Source: Sphingobium sp. Leaf26
Lineage (GTDB): Bacteria; Pseudomonadota; Alphaproteobacteria; Sphingomonadales; Sphingomonadaceae
NCBI RefSeq assembly: GCF_001421665.1
Contig: NZ_LMKV01000030.1
Location: forward strand, 1-64,000
DNA: 64,000 nt
Direction of reading: 5' to 3'
Part shown: positions 1 to 8,452 of the stretch, in pieces
How positions within the stretch are numbered: the first letter of the stretch is position 1
Layout of the letters: each line of letters starts with the position of its first letter
Notes under the pieces: generated by a model
Database searches by the model: none
What the model saw: only the letters and a program-made list of their open reading frames with translations
What the model was told of the DNA's origin: nothing
Position numbers and translations under genes: made by a program

Positions 1-1
1 C

Positions 2-97
2 AAGCGCTTTCGAAGGATCGCCCTGCGCTGCGAGAAAACCATCTCTGCCTTCATGGGCTTCGTCCATCTCGCGTGCGCCATGATCTGGATACGGTGA
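2..97 (+). mobile_element. C-terminal tail of an IS5-family transposase (cut by window edge)
   Basis: An open frame enters from the left edge and stops with TGA at 95-97. It encodes a basic start (KRFRRIALRCEKT) followed by a hydrophobic end (FVHLACAMIWIR), the usual C-terminus of IS5-family DDE transposases. About 13 bases after the stop there is a CTAG (111-114), which fits the YTAR-type target duplicated by IS5 elements, so the element probably ends near 110. Only the tail is visible, so subgroup and activity cannot be judged. Confidence 0.72.
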
Positions 98-114
98 ATG
101 CAGACAGAGCCTAG

Positions 115-417
115 GGCTATTGCATCATCCCCGACGCGCTGCCGCCGGCAAGGATCGCCGCGCTCGACGCCGACCTGGCCAGTGATTTCATTCGCACGCC
201 CTTTGGCCAGGGCGGGTTCTACGGCACGACGACCAAGCGCTTCGGTCGGCTCCTGATCCGCTCGGGCCATGCCGCGGCGCTGGTCCAGCATCGGCTGGTG
301 CTCGGTGTCGTCGAGACGATATTGTCACCCTGGTGCGATCGCATCCAGTTCAACACGACCCAGGCGATCGCGGTGCATCCAGGCGCGCCGGCGCAGCTGC
401 CCCATCGTGACCAGAAG
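115..417 (+). pseudogene. Phytanoyl-CoA dioxygenase (PhyH) family remnant, both ends missing
   Basis: The frame directly after CTAG reads GYCIIPDALPPARIAALDAD, then GQGGFYGTTTKRFGRLL and finally HPGAPAQLPHRDQ. These resemble the N-terminal half of PhyH-like Fe(II)/2-oxoglutarate dioxygenases, and HRD is the expected HxD iron-ligand motif. The frame has no start: it opens at the TAG inside CTAG, just after the IS tail. After HRDQ at about 417 the frame stays open but similarity stops abruptly, so the C-terminal half with the second histidine and the 2-oxoglutarate arginine is gone. I infer an IS insertion near the N-terminus and a later deletion. Confidence 0.68.
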
Positions 418-800
418 CGAGGTTCTCAAGCCTCGCCGCCGCCTTCGCAGCGCGCAGCCAGACTAACATTCTGGTTCACAGACGCAACACCGCATCGGAG
501 ATTGCAGTTGGGCTTGCCTGTCGATGTGAAAGGGCGAACGTCACCTTCACCCTTTTTCATGGCGCTTTGCCGTGACAATGGTCGTGATCATTCGGCATGG
601 CCCTCGATCGAACAACGTATAATTCATCGTCGATCTCGTGCGTATCATGGAGGCCCCATGGAACACCCGTCGCACAGGCAGCGACCCGGTGAGGCAAGGC
701 AGCGATCCGACGGCTTCAAACCTACCTTATCGATGCGCGCCTTTTTTCGATGCTTGCCGGGAGCCAGGCGCGTGATGGTTCGCACCGACCATCGTGATCG
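418..800. other. Stretch without recognisable gene
   Basis: Between the PhyH remnant and the arsH stop codon I see no convincing reading frame. A plus-strand frame stays open through here, but its translation is arginine/serine-rich and resembles no protein family. No clear hairpin terminator for the ars operon was found. Confidence 0.5.
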
Positions 801-1571
801 TTACGCAAGTCCTGCCTTTTCGACATGCGTAACAACAGGTTCGTCGCGTTCCTTGCGTTCCGAATAGCGATCGACCAGCTGGTCGGCATGGGGGCGTAGC
901 AAAACGGTGAAGCGGACAAGTTCCTCCACGACATCGACGATACGATCATAATAGGCCGACGGCTTCATCCGCCCCGCTTCGTCGAACTCCTCATAGGCCT
1001 TTGCGACGGAGGATTGGTTGGGAATGGTGAACATCCGCATCCAGCGGCCCAGAACGCGCAACGTATTGATGCTGTTGAAGGATTGCGACCCCGCCGACAC
1101 CTGCATGACCGCGAGAGTCCGCCCCTGTGTCGGTCGCAACCCTTTATAGGCCAGCGGCAGATGATCGACCTGCGCCTTCATGAGCCCGGTGATCTGGCCA
1201 TGGCGTTCCGGGCTGCACCAGATTTGTCCTTCCGACCAGAGCGAATGCGCGCGCAATTCATGGACGGCGGGATGATCGTCGCCAGCGACCTGATCGGGCA
1301 GCGGCAAGTCGCGCGGGTCGAAGATGCGCGTCTCGCACCCGAAATATTGCAGCAGGCGCGCCGACTCCTCGACGACGAGTCGCGAATAGGACCGATCCCG
1401 CAGCGATCCGTAGAGCAGCAGGATACGGGGTGGCGGATCAAGTTCGCCAAGGCCCAGCGCCGGACGGTGGTACGCATAATCCTTGTGCAGTGCGGGCAAC
1501 TCATCGGCATTCGTCAGCGTACGAAGATAGCGAAAGGCGCCGAGATCTGCGTTACGTTCCGTCATGGTCAT
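801..1571 (-). CDS. arsH: ArsH, NADPH-dependent FMN oxidoreductase for organoarsenicals
   Basis: 256 aa. ArsH is a cytoplasmic flavoprotein that oxidises trivalent methyl- and aryl-arsenicals to less toxic pentavalent forms. The flavin-binding segment [15 protein letters not shown] is at about residues 50-65, and the [22 protein letters not shown] stretch typical of the family lies past the middle. Length matches the family. The ATG at 1571 was chosen because it overlaps the acr3 stop as ATGA and has AAGAGA upstream; a second ATG lies two codons later. It is the last gene of the minus-strand ars operon. Family assignment is secure; the exact substrate is not visible. Confidence 0.93.
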   Translation of the reverse strand: MTMTERNADLGAFRYLRTLTNADELPALHKDYAYHRPALGLGELDPPPRILLLYGSLRDRSYSRLVVEESARLLQYFGCETRIFDPRDLPLPDQVAGDDHPAVHELRAHSLWSEGQIWCSPERHGQITGLMKAQVDHLPLAYKGLRPTQGRTLAVMQVSAGSQSFNSINTLRVLGRWMRMFTIPNQSSVAKAYEEFDEAGRMKPSAYYDRIVDVVEELVRFTVLLRPHADQLVDRYSERKERDEPVVTHVEKAGLA

Positions 1572-2638
1572 GTCCGATCTCTTGCAGGAACCGTGTCCGG
1601 GAACCATCGCCGCCCGAACCAGAAGGCGACGTTCACCAGCAAGATCAGCACCGGCACCTCGACCAGCGGACCGATCACCGCTGCGAACGCAACCGGAGAA
1701 GCCAGGCCGAACGCGGCAATGGCAACCGCGATCGCCAGCTCGAAATTATTGCCCGCCGCCGTGAAGGCCACCGCCGTGGTGCGTGGATAGTCGCTGGCGA
1801 TCAGCTTGCCCATGAAGAAGCTGATCGTGAACTGCACGACGAAATAGATGGTCAGCGGTATGGCGATGCGGATCGCGTCGCCGGGCAGCGTGACGATCTC
1901 GTTGCCTTTCAGACTGAACATCGCGACGATCGTGAACAACAGGGCGATCAGCGTGATGGGGCCGATCCTTGGCAGGAATAGGCCTTCATACCAGTCATTG
2001 CCCTTCGCCCTGACCAACAGTTTGCGGGTGAGATATCCCGCCAGGAACGGGACGCCGAGATAGATCAGCACAGCCTCTGCGATCGTCCAGAAACTGACGT
2101 CGATGACGCTGCCCTCCAGCCCGAACAGTGGCGGCAGGAAGGCAAGAAAGAACCAGGCATAGATGCTGAAGAACAGGATCTGGAAGATCGAATTGAACGC
2201 GACCAGCGCCGCGACATATTGATTGTCGCCCTTGGCCAACTGGTTCCAGACGATCACCATGGCGATGCAGCGGGCAAGCCCGATCAGGATCAGGCCCGTC
2301 ATATATTCCGGCTGGTCACGCAGGAAGAGGACCGCCAGCGCGAACATCAGCACCGGCCCGATGATCCAGTTCTGGATCAGCGATATCGCCAGAACCCGCC
2401 TGTCCTCGAACACGCGCGGCAGTTCTTCATAGCGCACCCGCGCAAGCGGCGGATACATCATCAGGATAAGGCCGATGGCGATCGGCATATTCGTCGTGCC
2501 CCAGGACAGGGTGTTGATCGCTTGCGGCAGCCCTTCGACGCTCGTGCCCAGGCCGACGCCGAGCGCCATGGCCAGGAAAATCCACAAGGTCAGGTAGCGG
2601 TCGAGGAACGACAGGCGCGGACGACAGGTGTGGGTCAT
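1568..2638 (-). CDS. acr3: ACR3-type arsenite efflux permease
   Basis: 356 aa polytopic inner-membrane protein of the bile/arsenite/riboflavin transporter family that exports As(III). It starts [19 protein letters not shown] and has about ten hydrophobic segments. The conserved cysteine ([12 protein letters not shown]124) and the [10 protein letters not shown] glutamate motif, both important in characterised Acr3 proteins, are present. ATG 2638 overlaps the arsN1 stop as ATGA, and its own stop overlaps the arsH start the same way. This is the export step for arsenite made by the arsenate reductases upstream. Confidence 0.95.
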   Translation of the reverse strand: MTHTCRPRLSFLDRYLTLWIFLAMALGVGLGTSVEGLPQAINTLSWGTTNMPIAIGLILMMYPPLARVRYEELPRVFEDRRVLAISLIQNWIIGPVLMFALAVLFLRDQPEYMTGLILIGLARCIAMVIVWNQLAKGDNQYVAALVAFNSIFQILFFSIYAWFFLAFLPPLFGLEGSVIDVSFWTIAEAVLIYLGVPFLAGYLTRKLLVRAKGNDWYEGLFLPRIGPITLIALLFTIVAMFSLKGNEIVTLPGDAIRIAIPLTIYFVVQFTISFFMGKLIASDYPRTTAVAFTAAGNNFELAIAVAIAAFGLASPVAFAAVIGPLVEVPVLILLVNVAFWFGRRWFPDTVPARDRT

Positions 2639-3171
2639 TGGGGTTCCTTGAGCGGAGGGGCGGAATCTCCGGCGCCCAGCGCAATCTGCATGTAGATGGT
2701 GTCGAGCCATCGGCCGAACTTGCGCCCCACCGATTGCATGCGACCAGCGTGCTGGAAGCCGAGGCGGGCATGAAGGGCGACCGACGCTGGTTCGCCACCC
2801 CCGATGACGGCGATCATCTGGCGAAATCCGGCCGCCTGCGCCTGCTTCAGCAGGGTGCCCAGAAGCGCCTTGCCGACGCCCCGGCCCAGGCGGTCGGGAT
2901 GGACATAGATCGAGTTTTCGCAGGTCGATCCGTAAGCAGGCCGGTCACGGAATTGCGTAGCGTAGGCATAGCCCACCACTTCGCCGTCCTGCTCGGCGAC
3001 CAGAAAGGGCCAGCCTCTTGTAGAACAGTCCGCGATCCTGCCTTCGGTTTCGACCAGTGAGCGCGGCGCGGTATCGAAACTGGCCGTGCCATGGCGGACA
3101 TGATGGGCGTAGATGGCGGCAATCGCCGAAGCGTCGGCTGGAATTGCCTGACGGACAGCGGTCGCCGCCAT
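2635..3171 (-). CDS. arsN1: GNAT N-acetyltransferase of the ArsN1 / phosphinothricin-acetyltransferase type
   Basis: 178 aa. One GNAT domain with the acetyl-CoA loop [14 protein letters not shown] around residues 95-108, the PAT-type N-terminus [21 protein letters not shown], and a C-terminal [11 protein letters not shown] segment. Proteins of this type inside ars operons are called ArsN1 and have been shown to acetylate the amino group of arsinothricin, an organoarsenical antibiotic; the same fold acetylates phosphinothricin. Position inside the operon (3 bp after arsC1, ATGA overlap with acr3) favours the arsenic role. A general PAT activity cannot be excluded from sequence. Confidence 0.85.
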   Translation of the reverse strand: MAATAVRQAIPADASAIAAIYAHHVRHGTASFDTAPRSLVETEGRIADCSTRGWPFLVAEQDGEVVGYAYATQFRDRPAYGSTCENSIYVHPDRLGRGVGKALLGTLLKQAQAAGFRQMIAVIGGGEPASVALHARLGFQHAGRMQSVGRKFGRWLDTIYMQIALGAGDSAPPLKEPQ

Positions 3172-3174
3172 CGT

Positions 3175-3609
3175 TCAGGCCGCGCCCATGCGGGCGCCAG
3201 TGGCATCCACCACCTGTTCGCCATCTTCCTTGGTAAAGGCGCCTTGCTGGGCCGCCGGGATCAGGTCGAGCACGGCTTCGGAAGGGCGGCAGAGTTTGAC
3301 GCCCAGCGGCGACACCACCAAGGGGCAGTTGATGAGGATCGGATGCGCCATCATCGCATCGATCAGCGCGGCGTCGGACAGGCTGTCATCCCCCAGCCCC
3401 AGTTCTGCGAAGGGCGTGCCCTTTTCCCGCAGCAGGGCGCGGGGGGCGATCCTGGCCCGCGCAATCAGGCTTTCCAACATGGCGCGCGATGGCGGCGTCT
3501 TGAGATATTCCACGACATGCGGTTCGATACCCGCGTTACGGATCATAGCCAGTGCGTTGCGCGACGTGCCGCATTCCGGGTTGTGATAGATGATGATGTC
3601 CTGTGTCAT
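3175..3609 (-). CDS. arsC: Glutaredoxin-dependent arsenate reductase ArsC
   Basis: 144 aa, the normal size for plasmid R773-type ArsC. The catalytic cysteine is C13 in NPECGTSRN, followed by the arginine-containing segments LLREKGTPFAELGL and INCPLVVSPLGVKLCRP that bind arsenate. It reduces As(V) to As(III) using glutathione and glutaredoxin. ATG 3609 sits in an ATGA overlap with the reading frame of the preceding LMW-phosphatase-type arsC2. With that gene frameshifted, this may be the only working reductase of the operon. Confidence 0.94.
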   Translation of the reverse strand: MTQDIIIYHNPECGTSRNALAMIRNAGIEPHVVEYLKTPPSRAMLESLIARARIAPRALLREKGTPFAELGLGDDSLSDAALIDAMMAHPILINCPLVVSPLGVKLCRPSEAVLDLIPAAQQGAFTKEDGEQVVDATGARMGAA

Positions 3610-4128
3610 AGGTCCGTTCCCGCCTTGTTGCTGGCACCGTCGCTTTGTCCGATTTCCTTGAGCTTGCGGCGGGTCGCCATGTCATCCAGGCTGGAGAGCG
3701 GCAGTGCCAGGAACAGGGCGATGCGGTTCTGCAGAAAGCGCAGCGCCTGGAGGAAAGGCGTCGCGCTGCCCCTCGCCCTCGACCACCGCGGGGTCTTCGA
3801 TGCCCCAATGCGCGGTCATCGGATGGCCGATCCACACCGGGCAGGTCTCGCCTGCCGCATTGTCGCAGACGGTGAAGATGAAATCGAATTGCGGTGCACC
3901 CGGCACGGCGAACTCGTCCCAGCTTTTGGAGCGCATCCCCTCAACGTCGAAGCCCAGCCCCGAAAGGACCGACAGCGCCATGGGGTGAACGTCGCCCTTG
4001 GGCTGGCTGCCTGCACTCCAAGCGCGGAAACGGCCTTCGCCCAGCTTGTTCATCAACGCTTCGCCCAGAATGGAGCGGGCGGAATTGCCAGTGCACAGGA
4101 ACAGGACGTTATAGACTTTGCCAGTCAT
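3606..4128 (-). pseudogene. arsC2: LMW-protein-tyrosine-phosphatase-type arsenate reductase, frameshifted
   Basis: The N-terminal part starts MTGKVYNVLFLCTGNSARS, with the CX5R loop (C12-R18), and continues to WGIEDPAVVEG, the DP loop. Near 3750-3765 the frame is lost. One extra base in the GCCTTTCC stretch (minus strand) replaces the expected AFLQALRFLQNRI with unrelated residues, and translation stops at 3682. Removing one base restores a normal C-terminus (LQALRFLQNRIALFLALPL) ending in an ATGA overlap with arsC at 3606-3609, like the other operon joints. So the gene was recently intact, or the base is a sequencing or assembly error. ATG 4128 overlaps the arsR stop. Confidence 0.85.
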
Positions 4129-4478
4129 GCTGAAGCTCCCTGGGAAACGGCATCGCAACGGATGGATGCAAGAAGGCTGTCGCACATCTGGGGATCGCCC
4201 TGGCAGCAATCGGCCATCAAAAAGCCGAGCAATGCCTGCATCCCGGCATAGTCCGCAGCATAGTGAATGAGACGGCTCGTCCGCCATGAGGTGGCAAGTC
4301 CGGCTTGCTCCAGCTTGGCCAGATGGTGGGACATGGTGGACGGCGGCACATCCATTGCCTGCGCAAGCGCGCCCGCAATCATGCCATCGGGACCGGCCTT
4401 CACCAGCAGGCGGAACACCGAAAGCCGCGTATCCTGTGCCAGCGCGGCAAGCGCGGCGACAGCTTTATCCTGGTCCAT
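4125..4478 (-). CDS. arsR: ArsR-family arsenite-responsive repressor
   Basis: 117 aa winged-helix protein starting MDQDKAVAALAALAQDTRL. The recognition helix region is VPPSTMSHHLAKLEQAGL. The C-terminal DCCQGDPQMCD carries a cysteine pair plus a third cysteine, similar to the As(III) site described for the A. ferrooxidans-type ArsR, rather than the alpha-3 CVC site of R773 ArsR. ATG 4478 is preferred over upstream codons because GAGGGT lies about 6 bases before it. It heads the operon, and it probably represses its own promoter until arsenite binds. Confidence 0.93.
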   Translation of the reverse strand: MDQDKAVAALAALAQDTRLSVFRLLVKAGPDGMIAGALAQAMDVPPSTMSHHLAKLEQAGLATSWRTSRLIHYAADYAGMQALLGFLMADCCQGDPQMCDSLLASIRCDAVSQGASA

Positions 4479-4489
4479 TGCTACCCTCG

Positions 4490-4507
4490 ATTCGATCATC
4501 GTCGAAT
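4490..4507. promoter_or_regulatory. Candidate ArsR operator
   Basis: A perfect inverted repeat ATTCGA-N6-TCGAAT lies 12 bases upstream of the arsR start codon. A second, wider dyad AATGAT (4531-4536) / ATCATT (4562-4567) flanks an AT-rich stretch that probably holds the promoter. Position and AT-rich dyads fit ArsR autoregulation; binding is inferred. Confidence 0.5.
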
Positions 4508-4667
4508 TATGGTCCCACAAGACGGCCGTCAATGATATTTCGAGAAATGCAAAAATATCGAATCATTGTCGTCTGTCTGTCATCATCGCGTGGAAGGAGC
4601 TTCTCAGAGAGGAGACCTTCCATGCTGGCAGCCCGTCGTTTCGCTTACCTATCGAGCGCAGGCTGTG

Positions 4668-5262
4668 GCCGAACTGGAACGTATCAAGGCGGATGCGCCG
4701 GTGATCGGCAAGGCGCGCAACGTGATCCTATTCATCGGCGACGGCATGGGGGTAGCCACCCTGACCGCAGCGCGCATCCATCAGGGGCAGCGGCAGGGCC
4801 TGGACGGTGAATCCTTCGTCCCCGCCATGGACCGCCTGTCCAACACCGCGCTGGTCAAGACCTACTCCCATGACGGGCAGGTGTCGGACTCGGCACCAAC
4901 CGCGACGGCTATCCTGACCGGCGTCAAGACCCGCAATGGCGTCATCGGCATTGGACCCGAAGTACCGGAAAATGAGTGCGCGGTCAGCAAGGCGCATCGC
5001 CTGCCGTCGCTGTTCGGCTTCGCCCAGGCGCAGGGCATGGCGACCGGCGTCATCTCCACTGCGCGCATCATGCGACGCCTGCCGCCACCTATGCCTACAC
5101 CGCCCAGCGCGACTGGGAAGCCGATGCCGACCTGTCAGCCGACGCCCGCGCCAACTTTCTACCGACGACGAGTCGCGACCCCAAATATGCCGCTGCCAAG
5201 GGAAAGCGCACCGATCGCAAAGACGTGACCAAAGCATGGCAGCGGCGCAATCCGCGTGGTGC
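4668..5262 (+). pseudogene. phoA: Alkaline phosphatase (PhoA-type) remnant, frameshifted and truncated
   Basis: The frame reads ARNVILFIGDGMGVATLTAAR, the metal-site aspartate region, then [17 protein letters not shown] containing the catalytic serine, then GVISTARI. At about 5070 the sequence ATCATGCGACG lacks four bases compared with the expected [13 protein letters not shown]. The correct continuation ([19 protein letters not shown], up to [13 protein letters not shown]) lies in another frame. Similarity ends near 5260, losing more than half of the enzyme and its other metal ligands. No signal peptide is joined to the start. The gene cannot make active phosphatase. Confidence 0.85.
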
Positions 5263-5678
5263 CATGGCTGGAATTCGCTCCGGCTGTTCTCGCCGGCTGG
5301 ATATAGTTCGCTTCCCGGCTGGATGATGCCGCCGCCCCATCATGAGGCAGTATGATCGACGCGGCTAAGGCCATCATGCTGCTGGGCTTTGGACGGATTG
5401 CGGGTATGAGTGGCCTTGCGGTGGGCGCGACAGATATGATGTCACGACCTTCGCTCCGTTCTCTCATCGCGACAGCCATTTTCATGCTTGCAGGTTCCGC
5501 AACCGTCGCGGTCGGTTGCGGCTATCGACCGCGCATATAGAATCCTGGTGCGGATGCGAACCGCCCTACTATAGCTGGAGCGCGTGCGGTCTCAACTGCT
5601 GAAGATAGGTTGGCCGCTGGGACTCCGCGCGAAAATGGCCGGTTCGGCGTAAGGGCGGCGCTGAACCGGCATCGTCCT
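5263..5678. other. Stretch without recognisable gene
   Basis: Between the phosphatase remnant and the TonB receptor stop codon I find only short frames without family resemblance. One 62-aa plus-strand frame (5352-5540) contains IMLLGFG, but it lacks a plausible ribosome site or a complete PEP-CTERM-like tail. Confidence 0.45.
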
Positions 5679-8258
5679 TTAGAAAATGGCCGCCTTCACG
5701 CCCAGCACGAAGCGCGGGCCGTAATATTCGACCTGGAGTGGCCGATCCTTGCTGCCCAGATAATAATGCAGCTTCTGGTTGGTAAGATTGCTCGCCTCGC
5801 CGAACAGCGTGACCGATGGCGTGACCTGCCAGTTCACCGTCAGGTCGAGGCTGGTATAGGCGCCATAATAGCTGTCGCTGGCGGCATTCGACCCATATTC
5901 CTCAATGAAGGCACCCTTATAGTTGGCAGCTAGGCGGCTGGAGAAGCGGCCGTCGTCATAATAGATTGCGGCATTGGCCAGGTTGTTCGCCTGACGCGGC
6001 ACTCGCACCTCGCGCCCATCCGGCAGGCTGAAATTCGATCGGATCAGCGTGTAGTTCGCATTGACGCCGAAATTCGACAGGAAGCCCGGCAGGAAGTTCA
6101 AGCGCCGCTGGACGTTCAACTCGAAGCCGTAAAGATCGCCGGACGCCCCGTTGGCGGGGGTCAGGAAGGCGACGCCATCGATGCCGCGATAGGTGTCGAT
6201 CCGCCGCGAGTCATAGATGGGATTGCTGATCCGCTTGAAGAAGGCACCCGCCGAAACCACGCCGTCATTGCCGAAATAATGTTCGAACAGCAGGTCGCCG
6301 TTCCAGGCATAAGTGGGCTTGAGGTCGGGATTGCCGCCGGCGAACTCGAGATCGGCTTCGCTGAATGCGCCGCCGGGGGCGAGATCGCCAAAGTCAGGTC
6401 GGGCGAAGCTGCGCGTGATTGCAGCACGAAGGTTGGTGTCATCGGTGAAACGGTAGGTCAGGTGCAGTGACGGCAGGATCGACAGATAGTCGTTGGATCG
6501 CCGTTCATTGTCCAGCGCGCCGTTGACCAGCACCTGCCCCGAAACGGTGGTCTTGCTATGCTCCAGCCGCACGCCGCCTAGCAGCGTCACCGCATCGCTG
6601 GGGCTCCAAGTCGCCATGGCGTAACCGGCCACCTGCTTTTCGACGAGACGGAAGGTACGGCCCAGCGCACCGCCATTTTCCGCCGTCGCCGATCCGGCCG
6701 CATCCAGCACCAGATTACCGCGATTGGCGATATACCAGTTCACCAGATCCTTTTCGGACACGACCTGAGAAAATTGGCCGCTATATTGTTTGCCGATCGA
6801 CAGTTCGTCGAGATAACCGCCACGCCCCGGCTGGTTCATCAGCGGGAAGTCGGCCAGCGTCGGCACTGGCCCTGCCGCCGGGTTCCAGGTGTAGAACAGA
6901 TCCTCGAACGTCGCGTCGCGCAGCTTGTCGCGATATTTGGCGCCTGCCTTGAAAGTCAGCGTGTCGCTGGCGGGCAGCGTGACATTGCTCTCCAGGACGA
7001 TGCGGTCGGTTTCCTTCACCCGGATCTTGTAGAGTTCCACGTTGGAAAGGCGGGTCAGCGATGGGTCCATCTGGAAAGAAGATGGCAGATGGTTGCTGAT
7101 CGCATTGGCCGGATCGGTGCCGCCATCGATCTCATTATAGGCAAGGTTGCCTGATCCGCGATTTTCCAGCCCCTGATAGCCGACATTGCGCTGGTCGAAG
7201 CGGACCACGAAATAGCTGTTGTCGCGGCCATCGGGCGTGGCGCCATAGCGGAACAGATTTTCGTAATGCGCGGCCTTCCAGTCGATCTTGGCGCCACCGT
7301 CGCCCAGCATATGGATGCCGCCGACTTCGCCGCCCTTCAGTTCGGTGATCAGGGTATTGAAGATATTCTGCACCTCGACGCGGTTGGACGCGAAATTCAG
7401 GCGGTGCTTGTAATGTGTCTCGTCATCCTTGAGTGAACCGTAGATGCCGCGTGCGTAGAGCTTGCCGCCATCATCGAACGCGTACTCCATCGCGCCGTTG
7501 AGGCCGATCGTCTCACGGGTACCGGTATAATCGCGCAGTTCCAGGCGCGTGATGCCGATGCCGTCACCGCCGCGACGCGGCTCGTAATTGTCCGTTGCCC
7601 AGTTGCGCTTGTAATAGCTGCCCGAGAGGACAAAGCCGAATTTGCCGTCGGCGAACCGGTCGCCATACAGGCCGTTCAGCAAAAAGCCGCCTTTGTTGGC
7701 CTTTTCCGAATAATTGCCGCCCGCCGTAAGCTGGAGCGTGCGCTTGTCCGGCGCGGTCTTGGTGATGAAGTTGACGGAGCCGCCAATGGCGTCGCCTTCC
7801 ATGTCCGGTGTGATCGCCTTGGCGACGACCACCTGCTCAATCAGTTCCGATGGGAAGAAATCGAAGGCCGTGGCCCGACTGGTCGTCTCTTCCTCGGCGG
7901 TCGGCAAACGGCTGCCGTTGATGAGGGTCGAATTCCACTGTGACGGCAGGCCACGCACGGCGACGAAGCGCCCTTCGCCCTGATCACGCTCGATCGCGAC
8001 ACCGGGCAGGCGCTGCACCGCTTCGGCGGCGTTGCGGTCGGGCAGGCGGCCGATGCCGTCGGAGGTGAGGACGTTGACGATATTGTCGGCCCGGCGCTGC
8101 GCTTCGATCGACTTCATTTCGCCGCTGACGATGGTGCCGGTGACGACGATGTCGTTGGCTGCATCGCTCTCGGCGGCCGGCACGACCTGTGCTTGTGCAG
8201 CGTTGGCAAAGATCAGCGCGCCAAGACTGACGGCCGATCCAAATATGGTCTTGTTCAT
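5679..8258 (-). CDS. TonB-dependent outer-membrane receptor (TIGR01782-like)
   Basis: 859 aa with a signal peptide (MNKTIFGSAVSLGALIFANAAQA). The plug domain has VVTGTIV, LPDRNAAEAVQRLPGVAIERD and VAVRGL, followed by GDAIGGSVNFITKTAPD. A long beta-barrel ends in an aromatic residue (GVKAAIF), as needed for BAM insertion. ATG 8258 was chosen for its AGAGGTGA ribosome site. Sphingomonads have many such receptors for scarce nutrients. Orientation next to the permease-phnX-oxidoreductase genes suggests import of a phosphonate or its complex. That substrate is an inference from context only. Confidence 0.93.
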   Translation of the reverse strand: MNKTIFGSAVSLGALIFANAAQAQVVPAAESDAANDIVVTGTIVSGEMKSIEAQRRADNIVNVLTSDGIGRLPDRNAAEAVQRLPGVAIERDQGEGRFVAVRGLPSQWNSTLINGSRLPTAEEETTSRATAFDFFPSELIEQVVVAKAITPDMEGDAIGGSVNFITKTAPDKRTLQLTAGGNYSEKANKGGFLLNGLYGDRFADGKFGFVLSGSYYKRNWATDNYEPRRGGDGIGITRLELRDYTGTRETIGLNGAMEYAFDDGGKLYARGIYGSLKDDETHYKHRLNFASNRVEVQNIFNTLITELKGGEVGGIHMLGDGGAKIDWKAAHYENLFRYGATPDGRDNSYFVVRFDQRNVGYQGLENRGSGNLAYNEIDGGTDPANAISNHLPSSFQMDPSLTRLSNVELYKIRVKETDRIVLESNVTLPASDTLTFKAGAKYRDKLRDATFEDLFYTWNPAAGPVPTLADFPLMNQPGRGGYLDELSIGKQYSGQFSQVVSEKDLVNWYIANRGNLVLDAAGSATAENGGALGRTFRLVEKQVAGYAMATWSPSDAVTLLGGVRLEHSKTTVSGQVLVNGALDNERRSNDYLSILPSLHLTYRFTDDTNLRAAITRSFARPDFGDLAPGGAFSEADLEFAGGNPDLKPTYAWNGDLLFEHYFGNDGVVSAGAFFKRISNPIYDSRRIDTYRGIDGVAFLTPANGASGDLYGFELNVQRRLNFLPGFLSNFGVNANYTLIRSNFSLPDGREVRVPRQANNLANAAIYYDDGRFSSRLAANYKGAFIEEYGSNAASDSYYGAYTSLDLTVNWQVTPSVTLFGEASNLTNQKLHYYLGSKDRPLQVEYYGPRFVLGVKAAIF

Positions 8259-8347
8259 GATCTCACCTCTTGATGGAAGGCGCGCCGAAGCGAAGCGCCA
8301 GTACATGAAGAGAGGGTTGACACCACATTGTCGCACCGCACCAATTC

Positions 8348-8392
8348 ATTGGATGCATCGCAGCAATAGACGTCCACATCATTTGGATGCAC
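8348..8392. promoter_or_regulatory. Repeated GGATGCA motif upstream of the TonB receptor
   Basis: ATTGGATGCATCG (8348-8360) and ATTTGGATGCAC (8381-8392) are near-identical copies 34 bases apart in the 194-bp gap before the receptor gene. A related inverted copy, CCAATGCATC, occurs at 11842-11851 in front of the LysR gene. This could be a shared operator for the LysR regulator; no footprint or promoter was proven. Confidence 0.35.
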
Positions 8393-8452
8393 GAAAATCG
8401 CCCCGTACGGATAGACCGGACGAGGCAATATTTCAGGTGCATTTCCGTCTCT

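Noticed and set aside
5352..5540. A short plus-strand frame with IMLLGFG, thought to be a PEP-CTERM-like tail
   Set aside because: It lacks the PEP motif and the basic C-terminal end, has no clear ribosome site and stands alone.
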